From Pontederia crassipes (Eukaryota; Streptophyta; Magnoliopsida; Commelinales; Pontederiaceae), in the NCBI GenBank assembly GCA_030549335.1, contig JAUKPH010000023.1:2108001-2172000 (forward strand): DNA of 64,000 bases, read 5' to 3'. This document shows, in pieces, positions 34,790 through 46,700 of the stretch. Numbering within the stretch: position 1 is the stretch's first letter; each line of letters starts with the position of its first letter. Position numbers and translations under genes: made by a program. A model generated the notes under the pieces. The model was not told the DNA's origin, searched no databases, and was given only the letters and a program-made list of their open reading frames with translations.

Positions 34790-37700
34790 ATGGCGAACCT
34801 CTCCAGCCTCATCCACGAGCTGCGGGAGCGCATCGCGGCCACCTCCTCGTCGACCTCCTCCGCCACCTTCGCCTCCGCCGGTGACGAGGACCCCCTCGAG
34901 GCCAAGTTCCGGATCATCCTCCCCAACCTTCTCCACGCCTACGTCGTTCCCTCTTCCACTGGTAAGCTCTCTCGTCCTTGCCTACATCTAAGTTTCAGGC
35001 CCGTCTCCCTAACGGTTCCCTATCTCTGGTAGCCAACGAGCGGGAGGTCACGGCGGTTCTGAAGTTGCTCGTTCATACGGCACGCAACTTCCCCGGCGTC
35101 TTCTTCCACGGAAGTGCCGCCGCTGTGCTCCCTGTCATAGGCCGCGTCCTCCCTTTCCTCTCTGAACCTGCCTTTCGGTCTCTGTTCCTCCAATTTTTTG
35201 GATACAAAAATATGGATTTTTCTTTATAGTCCTATCGTTACTCTCTTTTTCTTCTTCTCGCAGAACGCATCATGACTTGATCTTTGAGACTGTAGCCTCG
35301 CTCCTCACTATCCTTCGGACCAGGGAGTTCGAGGTCTACCGAAAGTTCTTCTTGAACGCCATGGTCGCTGTTGAAGGTATCCTATACAACTCCATTTGAT
35401 TTCTCCTTGTTTCCGTATCTACTTCTAAAAATGCAGTCCTTTTTTAGCCTCTATGTACCTCATTTGCAGATATCCTACATGTTGCCTCAATTCACGCAAA
35501 TAGATTAACAGCGCCGTCTGGTAGAATATCTCTGAAATGCTTCACCGAGACTTTTGCTGAGATAGCAGATTCGCCTGCAATTTTCAGTGAGCTCCCATCT
35601 TGCTGTCGCCCTTCTGATGGCCCAGGTGTACTTATTGATATTACTGGCAAGAGTAGATGGCGACCTCTTGCTGCGTCCATTGTGAAACTTATCAGCAAAT
35701 GTCTAGTGGAAGGAACGATTTATGTGAAAGGGCTAGTCAATATACCATTTCTTTCTTCGGCCTGCTCCCTCTTGTGCTATGGCGATGCAAATTTGCACAT
35801 GGTGTGCCATCTATTCTCATGAAGATTTCATCCAAATATTGGTGTTTTTCCTAATTAGTTACTTATACAAACAGGCTGTTTTCGACTTTGCACGTGTTGC
35901 AGCAACAATCATAGATGTGGACATAATCCCGGTCAAGAATATTATCCTTTCTATTACATGTGTATTAGAGCTTGAAGAGGAGGCGAATGCAGTATTCAGG
36001 TATGCCATTTTTCTAACCTTTTTACATTTTCTATCAGCAAATACTATTACAGTACATGATAGGGTCTTCATCGACATCCATGAAGCATGTATGTAGGACA
36101 CTTCTACGTTAACTGGCATATGTGAAGCATGTATAAAAAGATAATGCTGTGTGCGAAGAACTCACTGCCCAGTGGGGTAAGGAGGATATACACTATGTTG
36201 TAGAAGACTAGAAGTAGTTCTGCTTATTACAACAACAACAACAACAACAAAGCCTTATCCCACTAGGTGGGGTCGGCTACATGGATCATACGACGCATAT
36301 TCGTTGATCCATGTTCATGAGATTCGACAGAGTTTTACGCTGACTGGGGCCTAACACAACCCTCCTCCTTTATCCGGGCTTGGGACCGGCTATAGAACAT
36401 AGGCGGAGTTAAGTAGTTCTGCTTATTACATATGAGCAAAAAACAAGAACTTAAGATCTATATTTCTCATTTATACAAGCTCTTTTATACATGTTTGAAT
36501 ACTGGAGGAGCAGCATAACGACTGCACCAAGACCTTCTGTTATTTAAAAAGGAAATTTCATGTGTCAAATAGGAACCATATATTCGTATTTTTGTGGATA
36601 GGTCATTTCCATGTCTCGAAGTCTTGGCTTCTTGCACTAAAGGGCAACTTCATTAACCAAGTTTGAGTAGGTCAAAGGGGTAGCAGGTTTGTGTCGCAGT
36701 TGGAAAGGCCTTGATAGCTATAACTATAATTTTAATTTTTTTAAGGAGAGAAGGATGACTAGCAAGTTGGTAGTCATCCAAATACTTCATTGCTAAATTA
36801 AAATAAAACTCACATAGCCAAAGTTTGCAGAATTAAGATTCAAAACTTTTACAAGTGGACACCCCAATCCCCGAAAATCACCCTAGCGTGACGAACAATG
36901 TTGTCCACATTGACACACTCTCCACAGAAAACAGTTGCGTTGAATCCAGATTGCCCAGAGATATTCTAGAGGAAGAGCCCTGTTTCATTTTGATCTGTAC
37001 ATGCCGATAGTTGCAGCTCTATTACCATTTCTAAAGGAGCACTAGAAAGCCTTCTCCGAGCTGCCAAGTGATGCCAGCTGCAATCCATACCATTTGGGAG
37101 CTAGGACAGTCAAAGGATAGCTGCGCAGTATATTCGTCACTGTCAACACAGAGACCACAATTCGTGTCAGCTTCTGGAACCCAACGCAGCCTGTACATCT
37201 TGGTTGGGACTTTTCTTCTTCTAAGCAGCCATGCAAAGAATTTGATCTTAAGGAGTGCCTTGCATGCCAAATGAGTTTGCAATCAAGAAGGAGGTCCGTA
37301 TTTTGTTCCATAGTTAATTCACTAAGAGAGGCATACACTTTTTGTTCTGAAAAGTCGCCGTTTTTCCATCGCCAACCATCCTAAATGTTTTCTATAGGGT
37401 ATGTTGGAAGTGTGGCTTAGCAGGAGTAGAATCTTTGATCAGAAAGCGCCAACCTGAAACGAGGAGCCCAAATCTCAAGGCCACGAACACCATCAGAATC
37501 CTAGCAGTCTGCAACACCGGCATTACCCTTGGTTGTCAGTTTGTACAGCCTGGGGAAAGTTGCAAAGGGGACCTGATATCCAATCATCTTAACAAAAAAG
37601 GAAGTTATTACCATTGCCATGGGAAGCAGAGAAGAAGTGTCTTATTTTTTTGAGAGGGGAAGAAGTGTCTTATTGTTGGCATAATCACAGCAATGCCACG

Positions 37701-40700
37701 CTAGAAAAACAAAGCGCTATGCAGTATGCATGTCCTAGATACCCAGGAAAGGTCGTGACCATTGCAAGCAAAAAACACTGTACTCTCCCCTAAAAAAAAC
37801 ACCTTAGTCCAAAGAAGGCCCTTGGAGTCACCAATTTCGCTTAGAGGAAGACAACTCTGCTCTTTCACTTTGAACACCATATTTGTTAGGTACTAATAAC
37901 CTAAAAATCAGTTACCCAATGTGACGCAGCGTTAAGGATGAATTCGGTATAGAAATTTAAATACAGCCAAGAGCAAATCCTAGGCCCGATGAACGGTGTT
38001 CTATTGCACCGTGCAAGTATGCCTCTGATATGCTTGAAAGATCTGCATAAAACAAACGTCGATGCCGCCGGTTCAAGCGGACGATAATCGACAAGTAAAC
38101 TAGCAGGAATCCACCAGCACCTTAGAAGAAATCTAAGGTCAAGATCGTGCGCACACGAACTCAGAAATTCAGAAACCTCTGAACTGGAACTTTAATTAAA
38201 GAGATAAAGATGTTTTTAACTCTTACAAGTCAGACCAATATATAGGGACTCACAACTTGCAATACTATTGACTCCTATAGCAAAAGGAAAACACAATCCC
38301 ATCAGCATTAAGACTCTTATAACCTAACAGAAATAAACTAATAGGAAATAACAATCCTAATAGCATTAGGACTCCTAAGAAAAATAAACTAAAAAGGAAA
38401 TAACAATCCTATCAGCATTAGGACTCCTAAGAAAAATAAACTAAAAAGGAAATAACAATCCTATCAGCATTAGGACTCCTAACAGATTTTTCAAATCTGA
38501 ATCAAACTAAGTTGATGACCATTAGAATTCTAGACAGCAGCAGAATTCTCTCTTTTCTTCTCAACAAGATCTACATCAGGCTCCCCTGCTTGAAAAGAGC
38601 TCGACCCCGAGCTTGGTAATAGCAAACTTGGCGGATGGTACATAAAGAGATCTAAAACATTGAAGGTAGATGAAATTCCCAAGTCTGCTGGTAGGTCTAT
38701 GATATAAGCATTATCATTGATATGCTTCAAAACTTTGCAAGGACCAAACTTCTTGTTCATTAATTTATGATAAGAACCCTTGTCAGCACGCTCCTTATAC
38801 TTAGCATTAGATTCTTCTAACTTCTTCTTGGTTTCTTCATGGATATGTTGGATACGCTCAGCCATATTGTTAACAGCAATACTTTTGCGAAAAATTTCAG
38901 GTAAATTGATGAGGTCTACGATCTGGCGAGGCATTCTACCATAAATAATTTCAAACAGTAACATGTCATCCAATCTAAGAATTAGAAATCTATACTTGAT
39001 TGTGATCTTGTTTATAGCTCTACTATCAATACACATTCTCCATGTGCCATCCTTTTTTGGTACAAGGAGTGCTGCTATTGCGCATGGACTCATGCTTTCT
39101 CGAAAAAATCTTTTCTTTATTAATTCATCCACTTGATCTTGTAAAATATGATTTTCTTTTGGACTTAATCGGTAGTGGGGAAGGTTTGTGTTAAGCCCAA
39201 ATAAAGGAGGAGGGTTGTGTTAGGCCCCGACAGCCAGCGTAAAACCCTGTCGAATCTCATGAACATGGATCAACGAATAGAGCGGAATGGCGTCGTATGA
39301 TCCATGTAGCCGACTCCACTTAGTGGGATAAGGCTTTGTTGTTGTTGGTAGTGGGGAAGGTTTGGAAGAATTGAACCTGGTATTAGATCAATGTGATGTC
39401 GAATGTCTCGCATGGGAGGTAATCCATTAGGTAATTCTTCAAGAGTGATGTCTTTGAATTTTGAAATTAAATTTTGATTTGCCTCTGTAGTGCGTTCTTG
39501 ATCTGGAGGAACCTCATAAGCCTTTCCACGGTCTTTTACCTCAGAAATGAACTCATCTGCTCGTTCAATCAAGTAGCCATTCTTCAAGCTATTTTCTTTA
39601 ATTACTGAATCATGTTGTAATGGTAATAAAGAAATGCGTTTTCCATCTTTAGAAAACTTGTAGATGTTGTCTCGCCCTAAATGGGTTGCATTAACATCAA
39701 ATTACCAAGGACGACCTAAGATGATGTGGCTTGCATCCATATCCAATACATCACATGTGACCACATCCTTATAACTCTTGCCAATTGATAAAGATACCTT
39801 ACACAATTGTGTTACTTCTTTGTTAGTGCCTTTACTAATCCAACTAACTTTATATGGTGAAGGATGAGGTTCTGTTTTCAATTCCAATATGTTCACCATT
39901 TTTTTTGAAACTATGTTTTCAGAGCTCCCACTATCAATAATGACTTTACAAAGTTCACCTTTCACTGTGCAACGGGTTCGGAATATTTCATGTCGCCGAG
40001 GGTCCTCTTCTTTCTTAGGCATTAATAATAGGCGTTGCACGACACTCGAGAGATGTTCTCCATCTTCGTGAGCACAGATTTTTTCTTCAATATCATATTC
40101 ATCATTAACCTCTTGATCATCAGTTTCTTCTTCATCCTCTATTATTCGTGTTGAATGGAGTGCCGGACGTTGTGGGCACTCATTGGATCGGTGGCCTAAT
40201 TGTCTACAACGATAGCAAACAATAGAATTGGACTTCCCATATGAGTTAGAAGTCCTCTTAGCATTATCAGCACCCGCAGGTTTTGATTTAGAGCTGGCTG
40301 GTAAGCTTTTGTCAGTACTTTCAACCTCTTCAATTGCAGGAAGTTTAGATGAATTGCGTGCACTTGCCATCTTACTAGTCTCAGCAGAACGAAATTGTGC
40401 CTTGGCTCCTCGTTCTAGTTGACGTTCAACAGATTCTGACAAGGTGATTGCAGTGGCCATGGTGCTTGGAGTCTGCATCTCTACTTTGTCTCTGATGTTA
40501 GATCTCAAACCATTTAAGTATCGAGCCACTTGTTGTGGTTCTAGTTCAACCAGGTTGTTGCGAGATGTGAGACGATCGAATTCCGCTGTATAGTCCCGCA
40601 CTAGCCTTCCGCCCTGTCTGCAATTCTGTAATTGTTGGTAAAGAATCTGTTGATAGTTTGTTGGAAGATATCGATCCCACAACATTTGCTTCATTTTCGT

Positions 40701-43700
40701 CCAACTCCGTATTGGTTGTTTATTTTTTTGCACTCGCAAAGACTGAATTTTCTCCCACCATGCAGATGCTCCTCCTTTTAAACGATATGCCACCAATTTT
40801 GCTTGCTTATGTTCTGGGATTTCCCTATACTCAAAGAATCGTTCGACCTTCGAAATCCAATCCAAAAAGTCTTCAATGGGTAGATGACCATTGAAGTGAG
40901 GTAATTCCATCTTCATCCTAAAATCAGGTTGTCCATGTGAAAAATTTCTTCTTGGTTCAACAATTAACTCTTCTTCACTATCGCTGTCCACCGAAGAAGT
41001 GGCTGTTCGTTGTCGTCGATTTTCTTGGGTTGCTTCTGGTTGGACGCGTGTGTGAATAGGACCTTGATTCGTAAGCAATTTTTCGATGGCAGCAGTAAGG
41101 AGATCTACCTTTGCTTCTAATCCTTCAAACTCTTTTCTAGTTGGAATATCAGCCATGATCTCTTCCTCGCTCTGATACCACTTGACGCAGCGTTAAGGAT
41201 GAATTCGGTATAGAAATTTAAATACAGCCAAGAGAAAACCCTAGGCCCGATGAACGGTGTTCTATTGCACCGTGCAAGTATGCCTCTGATATGCTTGAAA
41301 GATCTGCATAAAACAAACGTCGATGTCGCCGATTCAAGCGGACGATAATCGACAAATAAACTAGCAGGAATCCACCAGCACCTTAGAAGAAATCTGAGGT
41401 CAAGATCGTGTGCACACGAACTCAGAAATTCAGAAACCTCTGAACTGGAACTTTAATTAAAGAGATAAAGATGTTTTTAACTCTTACAAGTCAGACCAAT
41501 ATATAGGGACTCAGAACTTGCAATACTATTGACTCCTATAGCAAAAGGAAAACACAATCCCATCAGCATTAAGACTCTTATAACCTAACAAAAATAAACT
41601 AATAGGAAATAACAATCCTAATAGCATTAGGACTCCTAAGAAAAATAAACTAAAAAGGAAATAACAATCCTATCAGCATTAGGACTCCTAAGAAAAATAA
41701 ACTAAAAAGGAAATAACAATCCTATCAGCATTAGGACTCCTAAGAAAAATAAACTAAAAAGGAAATAACAATCCTATCAGCATTAGGACTCCTAATAGAT
41801 TCTTCAAATCTGAATCAAACTAAGTTGATGACCACTAGAATTCTGGACAGCAGCAGAATTCTCTCTTTTCTTCTCAACAGGATCTACATCACAATGTGGG
41901 TATAAAAAGAAGTAACTTTAACTATTTCCTATGTGGCAGAATGATTGAAAAACCTCTCGATGCTGAAGTTACCTTAAATATGAGATTTTGGAATAACACA
42001 CATTGGTGTTGATGGTAAGCTAGTTTAGCCAAAGGAATAAACTGCAGAAGACGAATTTCTGCAAATAAAACATGTAAAATCAAGAACAAATTCACTCTCA
42101 TTTATTCACTGAAGGGTTTGAATTGAATCATGCAATTACTCCTAGACTAGATTTTTAAGGATATAACCATATTACCATCAAGTTTGGCCAAGTTAGCGGT
42201 TCGATGTGAGGATAGTGGTTCGTATAGAGAATAATGGTTTGATTAGAGAATTGCAAGTAGAAATCGGTGGATAGCGACCAACGGTTTGTTTGTAAATTTG
42301 ATAAAAGACTTTTGGTAAATATACGGGTTGAACTAAATATAATTTACATTCTTTCTTATATGCATCATATTTGTTATAATATTTTAGAATGTTTTATCTT
42401 GAATAGTAATATTTTTTAAATATTTTTTTAATATAAAAATATTGATTATTTTAAAATAAATTTTTATTTGTGTTGTGAGTAAAATTAAAGATATGAAACA
42501 TTGAAAAAATATGATGTTAAAAATTAAATAAAATTTTTATTAAAAAGAATGAGGTTATATTAGGAATAAAATGTTGAACCGTTACACTCTATATTCTATA
42601 AAACATCTAAACTTTACTTTAAAAAAATGTTACCAAACTATCCTAAGAAATGTTTACCAAACATTTACACTAACATTTTGACTTGGTAAAAAATGTATCC
42701 TTATGGAATATAGAATGGTCGGTGTTATCAACTTTCTAGCTAACAAGTTAGGCATGATTGATATACGACAAGTTTGAGGGGGAGTGTTGAGATATGATTT
42801 GCATATCTTTCCATATCTTTGTAATATTATTCTGGATTAATATCCTAGATTTTCTAGAATAATATCCCAGATATTTTGGGATAATATCTCTGATATTTTG
42901 GAGTAATATTCTAGCATATTCTCCTTTCATGTATTGCCTACCTTTATTAAAAATAAGGAGGCGATTGATATGCGACAAACTTGAGGGGGAGTGTTGAGAT
43001 ATGATTTGCATATCTTTCCATATCTTTGTAATATTATTCAAGATTAGTATCCCAGATTTTCTAGAATAATATCCCAGATATTTTGGGATAATATCCTTGA
43101 TATTCTGGAGTAATATTCTAGCATATTCTCCTTTCTTGTATTACCTACCTTTATTAAAAATAAGGAGGCACTAGTGTTTGGTGAATAAGAAGTGAAAACA
43201 TATTTTTCAACGTGGTATGAGAGCCAGAGGTCAAGAGTTCAAACCTCATTAAGCTCTTATTAAAAAAATTTTTCTCCCTTAGTTGTTCACGTGTTGGGCT
43301 TGGGCTAGACCAAAAGTTGTCAGCAGCCCACACGTGAGGAGTGTTAAGAATATAAAATTATTGATGTTGCTCTTCCTAATGGCTTAAGCTTTTAAGAAAA
43401 TTGATCAGCACATCAAATTTGACATGGTATCAGAGCGGGTTGATTAGATATCTGTGTGAGCTGCTCCTGCCGATTCTTCGGCTTCCTTGGCTCCTGAAAG
43501 TCCATGAAGCACGAAGTTCTTTATCTTCGTGTTTATGGCTTGATGATACATATTTCTAGTTTTCCCTTTTCTCTCTCTGTTTTTGGTTCATGTTCTTCTT
43601 TCTACGTCTTTGTGTGTCTTTGTGTTATCTTTTATATTTCTTTCTTCCGCTATTTCCGCATCTCCTTCTTCTGCCGCAAGATTAATCTTAGCAATGCACA

Positions 43701-46700
43701 GGAGCTCGGAAACTATTGCAAAACGAAACTTCATTTTTGCCTCTTCCATGTTTCTTTGGCTTTCATTAGTTTGTCGATGTTATCATTGGACTTGCCTTTC
43801 GGCCTCTATTGATTAAAGCAGCAATACTGATCGAGATTTTGTACCTTTGCGGTTTCTCTCCTTTGTTCCTCTTCTTCACCTTTTGCTTTCTAGCAACTCT
43901 CTGCCCCACAGGGGCATCTCTGCAGCTTTGCTATCACGTTTTAACCCTAAGTCCTTGAGGGCTTCCTACGCCTTTGAGGTGTCCTGCACTCCATAAGGAG
44001 TGTCCTACTGAACCTCTATTGATCGAAGCTTAACCTCTGAAATTATGCCGGCATCGTTGTTGACGACCGGACTTGGTCAACGTTGTTATCGACGATCGGA
44101 ACCTTACTTCTTTTCTGGCGATGGATCGTGGTTGGCGTTCCTCAAGTCGTCGCTTTGGAGTTTCCTCTCCATTTGCCATTATCGACGTTCCACTAGCGTT
44201 GTTGCCGGATTTGGGAGCTGCGTTTCCAGCTTCTCTGGTTCTCTACTTCCATCGAAAAATCTCTACTTGCCTCATTGGATGTTCTGCTACTGTCAGTCAA
44301 GCTCTCTTCAAGTTGGGGCATGTTGGCAAAATCATTATTGGTGTCTTCCATGTTCTTTCAGCAGCAATTGTCCTCTAGGTGTTTGTCAAATTGTCTCTAC
44401 TGTTTGAAGCTTGGTCTTAGTCATCGTCTTCAGGGCAGGTCGCCCAGCAGGTGTTCGACGAGTGGTTAGTGGTTACACTATCGCTGTTGTGTAATTTCGC
44501 CGCGGTGTGTCCTTCAAGTCGCCACCGTTCAGTCTCTTCCTAACGTCAACTTGCGCGGGCGTGTTGTAATATAGAATGGTCGGTGTCATTAACTTTCTAG
44601 CTAACAAGTTAGGCATGATTGATATGTGACAAGCTTGACGGGAGTGTTGAGATATGATTTGCATATCTTTCCATATCTTTGTAATATTATTCAGGATTAG
44701 TATCCCAGATTTTTTGGAATAATATCCTAGATATTTTGAGATAATATCCCTGGTATTCTGGAGTAATATTCTTGCATATTCTCCTTTCTTGTATTGTCTA
44801 CCTTTATTAAAAATAAGGAGGCACTAGTGTTTGGTGAATAAGAAGTGAACATATTTTTCAACATCGATTCCAAGAAATCCGCCTCGGTGCTCGGTTCCGC
44901 TGATTCCTTCGCCTCTCCCGTCACCAGTCTCGCCTGGGCTCCCGACGGACGCCGTATTGCTGTCGGCCTTGACTCGTCCGAGCTCCAGCTGTGGAACTCG
45001 GAAAACTCCGGTGACCTTCTCAGATCCTTGTCTGACGTGCACGGTGGCTGCCGAGTCACCTCGCTCGCCTGGAAGGACGATAACATTCTAGTTACGAGCG
45101 GAATAGAAGGAGACGTACTCCTCCATGATCTCCGGCTGGAGTCCTCGGTCGTGCAAACTTTCCACGGCCACAGAGGAGAGGTCTGCGCCCTAAAGTGGTC
45201 TGCTTCGGGCCAGCATCTAGCGGGAGGAGGTGATGAGGAGCTGCTTATATGGGACGCCTCCATGGCGGCTTCGCCTGGCCAACGGACCCCATGGCTGTAC
45301 AGGATGTACGATCACACATGGACCGTCAAAGCTCTTGCCTGGTGTCCTTTCCAAAGCGACCTTCTTGCGTCCGGTGGCAGGGGCGGAGACGATTGCTGCA
45401 TCAAGTTCTGGAATACCTCCACCGGACGACTTCTGAATTCTGTGGACACTGGTTCTGAGGTTTGCTCCTTACAGTGGAGTAGGCATGAGCGCCAACTGAT
45501 CAGCTCTCATGGAGGCCCTGGCAACCGACTGTGTGGAAGTATCCTTCCATGGCTAAGGGTGGCGAGCTCATAGGGCACAGCCATCGAGCTCTGTTCACAG
45601 CCCAAAGCCCCGATAGCTACACTGTGGTTTCTGCTGCTCCTGATGAATCTTTAATGTTTTGGCAATTTTCCGGAGATTCTGAGATGCCTCCCAAGATTCC
45701 TAAGTCAACGTCGGGTCCTTTTTCCTGCTCTAGTTTCAGTTACATCAGGTAATTTAGATCAGCTAATTACTAAGCAGGTGTTGGGGAAAAAAAAGACATC
45801 TTGGCGCAACCACTTTAATATACTTTAAATGTGCGTCAATTTGACATGCTAAGAACGTAACAAATAGATAGGATTGAAGATATAATTATAGAAACTTATT
45901 AAGACTATAAAATTGTGGTAAAGTATAAAATTGCGGTAAAGTTTCCATAGTGTAGCGATATTTCCTTTCTCTTTTCTCAATTGCCTTGGGCATCAACACA
46001 TGCTAAATTTATTTCAAGTTACTGGTTATGTGGAGGTTCTCTTATGGACAATTCATGTAGGTTCATTATGGGTTCACATATTAATCACTTTTAAAAAAAG
46101 TTCATATAGAAAGGTAAGGATATTTCCTCATGTAATGGTAGTAGGCATGTATGCGTATCTTTGCATCATATATATTCTTCATACATTATCTCCTTCCTTC
46201 TAGTAGAAATAAATTCTTTAGCTGATCATGCTTTAAGCAAATTTATTTTCTCAACTTTCTCAAATAAAAAAGATACTTTCTTGTGCTAGTTCTCATGATA
46301 TTGATCTTAAATGATTAAGAAACTCACATACTATTCATTTTAATTAAAAGGTATTTTTTATATCCTGGTGGCATATTGATGCACACATGGCAGATATGAT
46401 TGAAGACATGATTGAATGAAGTAATGAACTAATCTTGTGTATTAAGTATTAAAACTATAAAATTGTGGTAAAATTTCTATAGTGTAGCGATGTTCCCTTT
46501 TTCTTTTCTCAATTGCCTTGCACATCAACTCCTGCTAAATTTATTCCAAGTTACTGGTCATATGGATTGTCTCTTACAGCCAATTTATGTAGGTTGGTTA
46601 TGGGTTCACATATTGATCATTTTAAAAAAAATGATATAGAAAAGTAAGGACATTTCTTCATGTAATGGTAGTAGGCATGTATGTGTATGTCTGCATCATA

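Larger units (their letters stand above)
37922..41891 (-). mobile_element. Non-autonomous Ty3/gypsy LTR retrotransposon, copy 1
   Basis: The target duplication caatg (37917-37921 and 41892-41896) flanks LTRs at 37922-38578 (657 bp) and 41183-41891 (709 bp), both beginning TGACGCAG and ending CTACATCA. The primer-binding site and gag position set the minus strand. The coding region keeps gag, zinc knuckle, protease and the start of RT but lacks most of RT, RNase H and integrase. A SINE has inserted at 39189-39346. Confidence 0.95.
42785..44863 (+). mobile_element. Array of small copia-type LTRs with a non-coding internal region
   Basis: Three LTR copies begin TGTTGAGATATGATTTGCAT at 42785 (partial, to about 42962), 42992 and 44645. 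Each is preceded by the same upstream phrase ending in a polypurine stretch (gcatgattgatatgcgacaa, then cttgagggggag). After the second LTR a primer-binding-like tggtatgagagcc follows. The internal 43213-44644 has no pol frame. The arrangement LTR/LTR-internal-LTR suggests recombination between copies. No target duplication was found. Confidence 0.75.

Noticed and set aside
34790..45752. ATR and CDC20 as a functional cell-cycle cluster
   Set aside because: The CDC20 copy is truncated, frameshifted and attached to a retrotransposon; its position in the ATR intron looks accidental.
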